The translations under genes were made by a program, and so were the position numbers. A DNA stretch of 64,000 nucleotides, from the NCBI GenBank assembly GCA_902515355.1, contig CABXUA010000003.1:1-64000 (forward strand), in the 5' to 3' direction. Numbering within the stretch: the first letter of the stretch is position 1; every line of letters begins with the position of its first letter. Under the pieces are notes generated by a model that was not told the origin of the DNA, made no database searches, and was given only the letters and a program-made list of their open reading frames with translations. The DNA is from an uncultured Pelagibacteraceae bacterium (GTDB lineage Bacteria > Pseudomonadota > Alphaproteobacteria > Pelagibacterales > Pelagibacteraceae). Below, piece after piece: positions 38,270-46,582 of the stretch.

Positions 38270-39022
38270 TTAGCGTTTTACTAATTTATCCACTAAAAAT
38301 AAGTACAGCTTATAAGGCAAAATTCTCAAAAATTTTAAAGTTAAAGTAAGCCCCATTGGGAAGTGAATTTCAAATGAATTGCTTTTGACCAAACCATTAA
38401 AAATTTTTTCTGCAGCATATTCAGGAGTTTTTAAGAATGGCATTGAAAACTCATTTTTGTCGGTTAAAGGAGTTTTTATAAAACCAGGTGATACAATTGA
38501 GACTCTCACTCCGAATTTTTTGAAATCAAAATAAATACTTTCACTAAAATTAGTTAAAGCAGCTTTTGAAGGTCCGTATCCGCTTGAATTAGGAAGTCCT
38601 CTATAACCTGCTATGGAAGAAACGATTGAAATATGCCCAGATTTTTTATTTTTAAAGTAATCTTCTACAGCCTTAACACAATCAATCACGCCTAAAAAAT
38701 TTACATTTATTACATTTTTTATTTTATGAGGATCTATACTTTTTTCGTCTTTTGGCTCATATGTGCCACTTGAAAACAAACATACATCCAAGCCACCAAA
38801 TTCATTTAAAATATTTTTAAATACATTAGTTATCTGAGTTTGATCAGTCACATCTAAAGGGAATGATGTAATATTTTGATTTTTAGCTAACTCATCTAGC
38901 AATTCTTTCCTTCTAGCTGATACAGCAACTTTCCAACCTTCGCTTGCAAATTTCTCAGCAACAGCTTTTCCTATTCCGCTAGAAGCACCAGTAATCCAAA
39001 TTTTTTTCTGATTTTCTTTCAT
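38270..39022 (-). CDS. Short-chain dehydrogenase/reductase
   Basis: A 250-residue classical SDR. ITGASSGIGKAVAEKF near residue 10 is the cofactor-binding TGxxxGxG, followed by SVSARRKE, which suggests NADP preference. NVINVNFLG and SIVSSIAGYRGLPNSSGYGPSKAAL contribute Asn, Ser and the YxxxK pair. A hydrophobic C-terminal stretch (KFLRILPYKLYLFLVDKLVKR) suggests membrane association. Substrate not predictable. It converges with the GT4 gene 6 bases away. Confidence 0.9.
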   Translation of the reverse strand: MKENQKKIWITGASSGIGKAVAEKFASEGWKVAVSARRKELLDELAKNQNITSFPLDVTDQTQITNVFKNILNEFGGLDVCLFSSGTYEPKDEKSIDPHKIKNVINVNFLGVIDCVKAVEDYFKNKKSGHISIVSSIAGYRGLPNSSGYGPSKAALTNFSESIYFDFKKFGVRVSIVSPGFIKTPLTDKNEFSMPFLKTPEYAAEKIFNGLVKSNSFEIHFPMGLTLTLKFLRILPYKLYLFLVDKLVKR

Positions 39023-39058
39023 AATTTATTTATATACTAATATTCTCAAATAAAAATA

Positions 39059-39148
39059 GGAGAGGTGGCCGAGTGGTTGAAGGCGCACGCTTGGAAAGCG
39101 TGTAAACGGGAAACCGTTTCGAGGGTTCGAATCCCTCTCTCTCCGCCA
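39059..39148 (+). tRNA. tRNA-Ser (anticodon GGA)
   Basis: A class II tRNA with long variable arm. Acceptor GGAGAGG pairs with TCTCTCC (final G-T), anticodon stem CACGC/GCGTG holds loop TTGGAAA (GGA), variable arm includes AAACGGGAAACCGTTT, T stem GAGGG/CCCTC with TTCGAAT, and GCCA end encoded. Reads UCC/UCU. Confidence 0.97.
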
Positions 39149-39175
39149 TTTTCTTGTCGTTGATATCCACACACA

Positions 39176-39252
39176 ACTCAAAAGAGTCTTAAATTTAAAT
39201 CTCGAATCAATTAAACTAAATTTAAGGGCAGTGGAGGGAGACTGAAGCTGCC
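39176..39252. other. Three abutting inverted repeats downstream of tRNA-Ser
   Basis: Three stems follow each other without a gap. ACTC/GAGT around AAAA (39176-39187); a perfect 10-bp CTTAAATTTA/TAAATTTAAG (39188-39197 with 39217-39226); and GGCAG/CTGCC (39227-39231 with 39248-39252) around GGAGGGAG, followed on the plus strand by TTTGCCTTTT. The last stem is GC-rich for this genome. It may be a bidirectional terminator for tRNA-Ser and the convergent NlpC/P60 gene, or a small structured RNA. Not matched to a known family. Confidence 0.45.
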
Positions 39253-39260
39253 TTTGCCTT

Positions 39261-40001
39261 TTATATCCTTTTAATTCCAATTACTTTCAATTTAGCAGTT
39301 TTTTCTATTTTTTTTATTGTTTGATTAATACTCATAATTACTGTTTTTTTCATAGGACCGTAAGCATGAATAAGTTTTTTATTTGAAAGAGCTACTGCAA
39401 CATGACCTTTCCAATAAATAATATCATTTTTTCTAATATTTTTTAAATTAACATTTTTCTTTAAATATTTTGCCTGATCCTTTGCATCCCTAGGACAGTA
39501 TTTATTATTAAAATTAAAAAAAAGCTGTATTAAGGCTGAACAATCAAGGCCTTTAAATGTTTTTCCTCCCCATTTGTATCTAACATTTTTAAAAATTTTT
39601 ATATTAGAGAATATGTCTTTGTTTTTAAATTTAATTGGTTTTAAGTCTTTTAAATTTATCCACTTATTATCAAACTTTATAAAACCATTTATTTTTTTTT
39701 CTGATTTTATCTTTGCTCCAAATGTCAATTTTCCAGATAAATATCTGAAATTAGGTTTTTTATATGTTTTGGCAAAAATCACTGAGACCTTATGTGATGG
39801 CTTTTTGTAATAATGATAATTTCTTTTTTTAATAAAGCCTACATAACCATCTTCTTTGATTTTAATTTTAAACCAACTATTCCTCTTTTTTTTTATTGAA
39901 AATGCATCTCCATATATCATTTGGGTAGTCACTTCAGATTTAGTTGACATTTTCTTATAAAGATTCACTTCTGAAAAATTATTTAAGTAAAATTTACTCA
40001 T
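39261..40001 (-). CDS. SH3-NlpC/P60 peptidoglycan hydrolase-like protein
   Basis: A 246-residue protein. N-terminal half has bacterial SH3-like segments (MIYGDAFSIKKKRNSWFKIKIKEDGYVGFI). The C-terminal NlpC/P60 domain has the catalytic Cys in FKGLDCSALIQLFF, His in WKGHVAVALSNKKLIHAYG, and the third polar residue near the second HAYG. This is the gamma-D-glutamyl-diamino acid endopeptidase (dipeptidyl peptidase VI) architecture. No signal peptide is visible, so it may act in the cytoplasm on recycled muropeptides. That fits the upstream ampG gene, two bases away, which imports them. Confidence 0.87.
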   Translation of the reverse strand: MSKFYLNNFSEVNLYKKMSTKSEVTTQMIYGDAFSIKKKRNSWFKIKIKEDGYVGFIKKRNYHYYKKPSHKVSVIFAKTYKKPNFRYLSGKLTFGAKIKSEKKINGFIKFDNKWINLKDLKPIKFKNKDIFSNIKIFKNVRYKWGGKTFKGLDCSALIQLFFNFNNKYCPRDAKDQAKYLKKNVNLKNIRKNDIIYWKGHVAVALSNKKLIHAYGPMKKTVIMSINQTIKKIEKTAKLKVIGIKRI

Positions 40002-40003
40002 AA

Positions 40004-41461
40004 TTATTCTTTAATTGGCGCAATTCTAGCAATCCAAAAAATTAATAATAATACAGGGATGCCAATTATAGCAGTAAATATATAAAAATTTGCGTAACCC
40101 ATTTGATCTACTATAGTTCCAGAATATCCAGCTAAAACTTTTGGTAATAACAACATTAGCGAACTAAATAGGGCATATTGAGTAGCTGTAAATTTTATTG
40201 AAGTTAATGCTGAGAGATATACAACAAAAGCTGCACCAGCAAAACCACTTGAAATATTATCAGCTGTTATAACTGTAATGAGAATGTCAATATTTGGTTC
40301 AGATACTGCTAACCAAGCAAAAAGCAAATTACTAGCAGCAGCAATTAAAGCTCCTATAAATAAAGCCCTTAATGTTCCAATTTTTATCGCAGAGTATCCA
40401 CCTATTATCCCGCCAACAATGGTTGCAAATACCCCAAAAAATTTTGAATAAGTAGCAATTTCTCTAACATTATAACCTTTATCTAAATAAAAAATGTTAG
40501 CCACAACACCCATTACTATATCGGCTATTCTATATAATCCAATAAGCAAAAGGATTAACAAGGCGATTTTCCCGTACCTTTCTATAAAGTTTGATACTGG
40601 TTTAAAATATGCGATTGTTGCTACTTTCTTTTTTACAAAATTATTTTTTATCAATAAATAAATTAAAATCCCAGATCCAATAAAACAAAAACTTATTCTC
40701 ATTAAGGCATACAAAAATTTTTCTAAAGGCTCTCTATTAGTGAAAGGATTATCTAAAAATGAGTAAATAAAAATGAAGATCACGATTGCTAAAACAAAAG
40801 TTATCAAAAATCTTAACTGATCATTAAAACTCAAGAGTGAAATTTTCCTTTTTATGTTGGGTTCTGGAGAATAAATTGTGGTAAGGACTCCTATCACCAT
40901 TAAGAATGCCATTGTTAAGTAAACTGTTTTCCAAACATCTGAATTGTATATATCTACCCCTAAATGTGATGCTAATAATAAACTACCTGCTCCTGCAACT
41001 AGCATAGCTATTCTATATCCAGCTATATACATAGATGATAATGCACCTTGCATATTTTGTGGAGCAGATTCAATTCTGTAAGCGTCTATAATAATATCTT
41101 GTGAAGCACTAGAAAACGCTACTAAAACAGAACCAATAGCTGTAAGGATTAATGTTTTTGCCGGGTCCGTGTAAGATATAAAAATTAAACTAAATATAAT
41201 CATTAGCTGTGAAAACAATAGCCAACTCTTTCTATGCCCGTAGCTACTGAAGGGTAATCTTAAATTATCTATAATAGGAGACCATATAAATTTAAATGAG
41301 TAAGCTAATGCTGCCCAACTAAACATTGTTATTGTACTTCTGTTAACTCCGGCTTTAACTAGCCAAACTGATAATGTAGAAAAAACAAGAAGAATTGGAA
41401 GCCCCGAGGAAAAACCTAGCAAAAGCATTCTTATAGATTTTATGTTAAGAAAAACTTTCAT
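40004..41461 (-). CDS. ampG: AmpG-like muropeptide permease (MFS)
   Basis: A 485-residue major facilitator with about twelve to fourteen helices. MLLLGFSSGLPILLVFSTLSVWLVKAGV at the start, FKFIWSPIIDNLRLPF and GHRKSWLLFSQ are characteristic of AmpG, which imports anhydromuropeptides for wall recycling. Length is close to E. coli AmpG (491). ATG follows directly the trkH stop. Together with the NlpC/P60 gene it suggests a peptidoglycan recycling unit. Confidence 0.9.
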   Translation of the reverse strand: MKVFLNIKSIRMLLLGFSSGLPILLVFSTLSVWLVKAGVNRSTITMFSWAALAYSFKFIWSPIIDNLRLPFSSYGHRKSWLLFSQLMIIFSLIFISYTDPAKTLILTAIGSVLVAFSSASQDIIIDAYRIESAPQNMQGALSSMYIAGYRIAMLVAGAGSLLLASHLGVDIYNSDVWKTVYLTMAFLMVIGVLTTIYSPEPNIKRKISLLSFNDQLRFLITFVLAIVIFIFIYSFLDNPFTNREPLEKFLYALMRISFCFIGSGILIYLLIKNNFVKKKVATIAYFKPVSNFIERYGKIALLILLLIGLYRIADIVMGVVANIFYLDKGYNVREIATYSKFFGVFATIVGGIIGGYSAIKIGTLRALFIGALIAAASNLLFAWLAVSEPNIDILITVITADNISSGFAGAAFVVYLSALTSIKFTATQYALFSSLMLLLPKVLAGYSGTIVDQMGYANFYIFTAIIGIPVLLLIFWIARIAPIKE

Positions 41462-42910
41462 CTAATTTCTCCAAAATGATGGAAAAAATAAAACCAAAAC
41501 TGCAAAGAGCTCAAGTCTTCCAAGCAACATTCCAAAAGATAGGAGCCATTTAGAAACATCTGATACCTGAGAAAAATTACCATTAGGGCCTATCATTTCA
41601 CCTAGTCCAGGTCCAACATTTGATATAGAAGTTGCTGCCCCAGATACGGCAGATAAAAAATCAAGACCTGTAATTGAAAGAAGAATTGCTAAAATAATAA
41701 AAAGAAAAAGATAGGAAAAGATAAATATTATTACAGAAGTAATAAAATTATCAGAAATTTTTTGATTATTATATTTTACGATTGAAATGCTATTAGGATA
41801 TATCAACTTTTTAATTTGAATTTGAATGAACAAAAATAACATCTGAAGTCTAAATATTTTTATACCACAAGTTGTAGAACCTGCACATCCTCCAACAAAC
41901 ATTAAAAATAAAAAAAATATTAAAGAAAATTTTCCCCACAAACCAAAATCATCAGTTACGTAACCAGTTCCAGACAAAATTGAAACTACATTAAAAGAAG
42001 AAATTCTTAAACGGTCTAATAAGGAAATCTCACTGTTAGTAAAAAATAAATATAAAAACATTATAAACACAGACACTATTAGTAAATATAAAAGGCCTCT
42101 AATTTGAACATCTTGAAAGAAAACTTTAGAATTACCTTTTAAAAATTTGAGATAGGATATAAACGGAATGCTTCCCAAAATTATAAAAATTGTTGCAACC
42201 ATTTCAATATTTGGGCTTTGAAAATAACCTATAGACTCAGTGTGAGTTGAAAATCCTCCAGTAGCAATAGTCGTCATAGAATGAGCCACACTGTCAAAAA
42301 TATTCATACCAAAAAACCAATAAAAAATACTGCAAAGTAATGTCAGAACTAGATAAGTTGAAATTATTGTTTTAGCAACTTCTGCTGTTCTAGGGAAAAT
42401 TTTTTCAGTATCCTGTGAACTTTCCATTTTGAATAGCTGCATTCCACCAACTTTGAGCAAAGGAAAAACTGTAATAGCCATGACAATTATTCCTATTCCT
42501 CCCAACCACTGCATAATTGCTCGCCACAAAAGTATACTTTTTGGAGCATCATCTAAATTTGAAATGACAGTAGAACCTGTAGTGGTAATTCCTGACATAC
42601 TTTCAAAAAAAGCCTCACTAAATGATAAATTTAAAGTCGAAAAAATAAACGGCAAACTTCCAAAAATTGCTACAAAGACCCAAGCTAAAGTTGAAAAAAG
42701 AAAAGTTTCTTGTAAATTTAACCGATAATTTTTTTCTAAATTAGCTAGAATGAGCAGACAACCTATAAAAATTGTTATAAAGGCCGATGACAAAAAGCTG
42801 TGACTACTTTCTTGATAGTATATTTGAAGCAGATAAGGAATCAGCATAAAAATCCCTAGGACAACTACTAAGACCCCAGTTATAAAAAAAACTGTTTTGT
42901 TTGCTGACAT
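41462..42910 (-). CDS. trkH: Trk potassium uptake membrane subunit
   Basis: A 482-residue TrkH/TrkG. The four selectivity-filter-like repeats are visible: SGITTTGSTV, TIATGGFSTH, LSGTGYVTDD and NVGPGLGE; GGCAGSTTCGIK is also conserved. It carries out K+ uptake across the inner membrane, normally gated by TrkA, which is not in this window. The track start (42916) is a TTG; the ATG at 42910 (MSANKTVFF) is preferred. First gene of a minus-strand set with ampG and NlpC/P60. Confidence 0.94.
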   Translation of the reverse strand: MSANKTVFFITGVLVVVLGIFMLIPYLLQIYYQESSHSFLSSAFITIFIGCLLILANLEKNYRLNLQETFLFSTLAWVFVAIFGSLPFIFSTLNLSFSEAFFESMSGITTTGSTVISNLDDAPKSILLWRAIMQWLGGIGIIVMAITVFPLLKVGGMQLFKMESSQDTEKIFPRTAEVAKTIISTYLVLTLLCSIFYWFFGMNIFDSVAHSMTTIATGGFSTHTESIGYFQSPNIEMVATIFIILGSIPFISYLKFLKGNSKVFFQDVQIRGLLYLLIVSVFIMFLYLFFTNSEISLLDRLRISSFNVVSILSGTGYVTDDFGLWGKFSLIFFLFLMFVGGCAGSTTCGIKIFRLQMLFLFIQIQIKKLIYPNSISIVKYNNQKISDNFITSVIIFIFSYLFLFIILAILLSITGLDFLSAVSGAATSISNVGPGLGEMIGPNGNFSQVSDVSKWLLSFGMLLGRLELFAVLVLFFPSFWRN

Positions 42911-43005
42911 AGTCAAAATTACACTAATTAAATAGATACAAAATTCAACTTAATATCCTGTATTTATTTCTGTATTTTATATATAAAATTTAATAAACCA
43001 TTTTT

Positions 43006-44568
43006 ATGCTTGATAATGACCTAATTCAATCAACTTCTTCGTGGCCTTTTGTTGAAATTAGAAAGCTTTTAAAGGAAAGAAAAGATTTAATTAAGGCAAA
43101 AAGAAAAATTATATTTCAAACTGGATATGGTCCTAGTGGTTTGCCTCATATAGGAACATTTGGAGAAGTAGCTAGAACAAGCATGATGATTAATGCGCTT
43201 AATCATATTCAAGAAATTGAATCAAATTTGATAACATTTTCTGACGATATGGATGGATTGAGAAAAGTTCCTGAAAATATCCCTAACAGTAAAATTTTAG
43301 ATAACAATCTTGGCAAACCTTTAACAGATATTCCTGATCCTTTTGGAAAATATAAAAGTTTTGGTGAACACAATAATGAAAAATTAAAGGAATTTTTGGA
43401 TCAATTTAATTTTAAATATAATTTTAAAAGTTCAACAGAAAATTACAAAAAGGGAAATTTTAATCACTCACTAGAAAGAGTATTAGAAAAATATGATGAA
43501 ATAATGAACATTATCTTGCCGACGCTAGGAAAAGAAAGACAAAAAACTTATTGTCCATTTTTACCAATTTGTCCTGAAACAGGTAAAGTTTTAGAGATAC
43601 CTTTATTAGAAATGAACAAGAAAAAATATACTTTAATTTTCGATAATAAAGGAAAAAAATTAGAGTCAAAAATTATAAATGGGAACTGCAAATTGCAATG
43701 GAAAGTTGACTGGGCGATGAGGTGGTTTACTTTTGATGTTGATTTTGAAATGTATGGTAAAGATCTAATTGAAAGCGCAATTCTTTCAAATAAGATCTGT
43801 AAGATTTTAGGAAAAAAACCGCCCAATGGATTTGCATATGAATTATTTTTAGATGAGAAAGGAGAAAAAATCTCAAAATCGAAAGGAAACGGTATCTCTA
43901 TAGAACAGTGGTTAAGATATGCATCTCCTGAAAGCTTGTCCCTTTATATGTATCCTAATCCAAAAAGAGCGAAAAAATTATATTCTGAAATCGTTCCAAA
44001 AACTGTTGACGAATATCTTTCATTAATTGAAAAATATCCTAGTCAAAAAAAAAATGATCAATTAATGAATCCCGTTTGGCATGTACATAACGGTAAACCT
44101 CCCAAAGAAAAAATTGTAATGCCTTTTTCTATGTTGCTAAATATTGTTGGTTCTAGCAATGCAAAATCCAAGGATATACTTTGGAAATTTATTAATAGAT
44201 TCCATGATGACATCAATCCTAAGGATCACCCTATACTTGATAGCTTAACAAACTATGCAATTAACTATTTTAAAGACAAGGTTGAACCTAACAAAAAATT
44301 TAAAACACCTAACTTAAATGAAAAAAAGGCTTTAAGAGAGTTAGTTAACGAATTAAAGCCTATTTCACAAGAAATGACACCAGAGGACATACAAACAATT
44401 GTATACTCGGTAGGAAAAAAATGTGGATACGACAAAAACCTTAGAGAATGGTTTAAACTTATTTATGAGGTACTATTTGGGGAGTTAGATGGACCAAGAA
44501 TGGGGTTTTTTATAAGTTTTTTTGGAGTAAAAGAAACAATTAAATTAATAGATGATAAGATAAAATAA
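43006..44568 (+). CDS. lysS: Lysyl-tRNA synthetase, class I
   Basis: A 520-residue class I (archaeal-type, LysK) enzyme, not the class II LysRS of most bacteria. The HIGH-equivalent is PHIGTFGE (about residue 47), the KMSKS-equivalent KISKSKGNG (about residue 290), and GYGPSGLPHIGT is the class I-c signature. The C-terminal helical domain follows. Class I LysRS is normal in alphaproteobacteria. One base separates its stop from pyrD. Confidence 0.95.
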   Translation: MLDNDLIQSTSSWPFVEIRKLLKERKDLIKAKRKIIFQTGYGPSGLPHIGTFGEVARTSMMINALNHIQEIESNLITFSDDMDGLRKVPENIPNSKILDNNLGKPLTDIPDPFGKYKSFGEHNNEKLKEFLDQFNFKYNFKSSTENYKKGNFNHSLERVLEKYDEIMNIILPTLGKERQKTYCPFLPICPETGKVLEIPLLEMNKKKYTLIFDNKGKKLESKIINGNCKLQWKVDWAMRWFTFDVDFEMYGKDLIESAILSNKICKILGKKPPNGFAYELFLDEKGEKISKSKGNGISIEQWLRYASPESLSLYMYPNPKRAKKLYSEIVPKTVDEYLSLIEKYPSQKKNDQLMNPVWHVHNGKPPKEKIVMPFSMLLNIVGSSNAKSKDILWKFINRFHDDINPKDHPILDSLTNYAINYFKDKVEPNKKFKTPNLNEKKALRELVNELKPISQEMTPEDIQTIVYSVGKKCGYDKNLREWFKLIYEVLFGELDGPRMGFFISFFGVKETIKLIDDKIK

Positions 44569-45630
44569 ATGTTTTCTTTTTTAAAACCTTTAATTTTTGG
44601 TTTAGATCCTGAAGTAGCCCATGATTTAGCGATAAAATCCTTAAAGATAAATGTAATTCCTGAAGATTTTTTTAAAGTTGAAAATGAGAAAATGCTGGAA
44701 ACAACTTTTTTGAAACATAAAATCAAAAATCCTATAGGAATGGCCGCTGGATTTGATAAAAGTGCAGAAGTTTTTAATTCACTTTTTCAACTTGGTTTTG
44801 GCATAGTTGAAGTAGGAACAATTACCCCAAAAAAACAACTTGGAAATCCGAAGCCCAGAATATTTAGATTAGAAGAAGATGAAGCTTTAATAAATAGGTT
44901 GGGTTTTAATAATGATGGATTAGAGGTCGTAACAAAAAGACTCGAAAAAGGTAAATTAAACAAACAAGGTATTTTAGGAATTAACGTTGGCCCTAATTAC
45001 AACAGCGATTCTTTTGAAAGTGATTTTTTAAAGTGTATCAGTCATTTAATTAAACTATCGTTAGCAGATTATATTACAATTAATATTTCTTCTCCTAATA
45101 CTGAAAATCTGAGAGATTTTCATGACGAAAGCAAGCTTGAAACTTTGATGAAAGAGGTTAATAAATTAAAAAAAAAATTAAAAAGCGAATCTACTCCAAT
45201 TTTTCTTAAAGTTTCTCCTGATATAAAAGATCATTCTGTTGAAAAAATTTCAGGTTTGATAATTGATCAAAACATTGACGGACTAATATTAACTAATACT
45301 ACAAACTTATGCCGTTCGTCCCTCAAAAGCTCAAACAAAAATCAAGTTGGAGGTTTATCGGGCAAACCATTAAGGGAGTTATCTAATGAAATGATTAGCA
45401 AATTTTATAAAAAATTAAGAGGCAAAGCCTATATCATCGGAGTAGGGGGCGTAGACTCTGGAAAAAGTGCGTTTGAGAAAATTTCTTCAGGAGCCAATGC
45501 TATACAGTTGTATACTGGAATGATTTATAAAGGCCCGGGTATTGTAAAACAAATAAAAAAAGATCTTATAAGCATTTTAAGACAGCAGAAAATAAAAAAT
45601 ATTGAGGATGCTGTAGGTATTAATTCTTAG
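44569..45630 (+). CDS. pyrD: Dihydroorotate dehydrogenase (quinone), class 2
   Basis: A 353-residue class 2 PyrD. N-terminal membrane-associating helix (residues 1-40), then NPIGMAAGFDKSAEVFNSL, VEVGTITPKKQLGNPKPRIFRL, the active-site Ser region ITINISSPNTENLRDFHD, and FMN-binding GVGGVDSGKSAFEKI. Oxidises dihydroorotate to orotate using ubiquinone; fourth step in pyrimidine synthesis. Starts immediately after the lysS stop. Confidence 0.97.
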   Translation: MFSFLKPLIFGLDPEVAHDLAIKSLKINVIPEDFFKVENEKMLETTFLKHKIKNPIGMAAGFDKSAEVFNSLFQLGFGIVEVGTITPKKQLGNPKPRIFRLEEDEALINRLGFNNDGLEVVTKRLEKGKLNKQGILGINVGPNYNSDSFESDFLKCISHLIKLSLADYITINISSPNTENLRDFHDESKLETLMKEVNKLKKKLKSESTPIFLKVSPDIKDHSVEKISGLIIDQNIDGLILTNTTNLCRSSLKSSNKNQVGGLSGKPLRELSNEMISKFYKKLRGKAYIIGVGGVDSGKSAFEKISSGANAIQLYTGMIYKGPGIVKQIKKDLISILRQQKIKNIEDAVGINS

Positions 45631-45650
45631 TTCTCTTGATTTTTAAAAGC

Positions 45651-45679
45651 TTGACCATAGATTAATGAGGAATTATACA
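45651..45679 (+). promoter_or_regulatory. Putative promoter for rpmB
   Basis: TTGACC (45651-45656) and TATACA (45674-45679) with a 17-base spacer. The expected start of transcription is near 45686, nine bases before the rpmB ATG, overlapping AGGA (45684-45687). As with rpmI, a very short leader results. By eye only. Confidence 0.5.
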
Positions 45680-45694
45680 ACTTAGGAATAATTT

Positions 45695-45973
45695 ATGTCT
45701 AAAAGATGCGAACTTACAGGAGTTACTCCGTTAAAAGGTCACAATGTTAGTCACTCTAACAATAAGACTAAAAGGAGATTTTTTCCTAATCTGAAAAAAA
45801 TAACGTTTAAAAGCGATATATTAAAACGAAATATCAAATTAAATGTTACCAATTCTGCTTTAAGAACAGTTGATTTTAAAGGTGGATTGGACAAATTTTT
45901 AAAAACAGCTAAGGGCGCCAAACTCTCAAAAAGAGTAAAAAAACTTAAAGTCTCCATTTTGTCGAAAAACTAA
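45695..45973 (+). CDS. rpmB: Ribosomal protein bL28
   Basis: A 92-residue bL28: MSKRCELTGVTPLKGHNVSHSNNKTKRRFFPNLKKITF is diagnostic. The C-terminal tail has NSALRTVDFKGGLDKFL. Length fits the longer alphaproteobacterial form. rpmB lying next to cobT-cobS is a familiar alphaproteobacterial arrangement, here with one transporter gene in between. Confidence 0.97.
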   Translation: MSKRCELTGVTPLKGHNVSHSNNKTKRRFFPNLKKITFKSDILKRNIKLNVTNSALRTVDFKGGLDKFLKTAKGAKLSKRVKKLKVSILSKN

Positions 45974-45988
45974 TTTTTTAAATATTTA

Positions 45989-46582
45989 ATGAGAGTTAAC
46001 AAACTTTTTATAATACTTTCTTTATCAATGGGTCTTGTAGTCATAGCCTCAAATTATCTTGTTCAATTTCCTTTTACTTATTTTGGTCTGGAAAATATTT
46101 TAACTTACGGAGCATTTAGTTATCCCATAACTTTTTTAATTACTGACTTAGCTAATAGGGCGTATGGAAAAGGGTCAGCTAGAAAAATAGTATACCTTGG
46201 TTTTATAATTGGAATTTTATTAACTTTATTCGTTTCAACTAACTTTTCAGATTTAATTTCAATTAGAATAGCTATAGGATCGGGAGTAGCCTTTTTAGTT
46301 GCTCAGAATTTAGATATAATAACATTCGATGCTCTTAGACAAAATAAAAACTGGTATATAGCCCCCTTTGTTTCATCAACTCTTGGGTCTATTATTGATA
46401 CCTTTTTATTCTTCTTTATTTCATTTTATGGCACCGATGTTAATTGGATTTCTCTATTATTTGGAGATTTAGGCGTCAAATTATTTATTGCAATTTTAAT
46501 GTTAATACCTTTTAGAATCCTTTTGTCAAAGATTATAGATGTCTCTTATCAAAGATCTCAGGCGAACCTTAATGGAGTTTAA
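45989..46582 (+). CDS. YhhQ/VUT family queuosine-precursor transporter
   Basis: A 197-residue membrane protein with about six helices. [46 protein letters not shown] is the conserved core of the QPTR (YhhQ) family, which imports queuine or preQ0/preQ1 for tRNA modification. Fifteen bases after rpmB, so likely co-transcribed. No queuosine genes are in the window, so substrate relies on family knowledge. Ends overlap convergent cobT by 4 bases. Confidence 0.88.
   Translation: MRVNKLFIILSLSMGLVVIASNYLVQFPFTYFGLENILTYGAFSYPITFLITDLANRAYGKGSARKIVYLGFIIGILLTLFVSTNFSDLISIRIAIGSGVAFLVAQNLDIITFDALRQNKNWYIAPFVSSTLGSIIDTFLFFFISFYGTDVNWISLLFGDLGVKLFIAILMLIPFRILLSKIIDVSYQRSQANLNGV

Noticed and set aside
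39026-39280. 84-codon minus-strand ORF spanning tRNA-Ser
   Set aside because: Contains [19 protein letters not shown], the usual false peptide from antisense tRNA.
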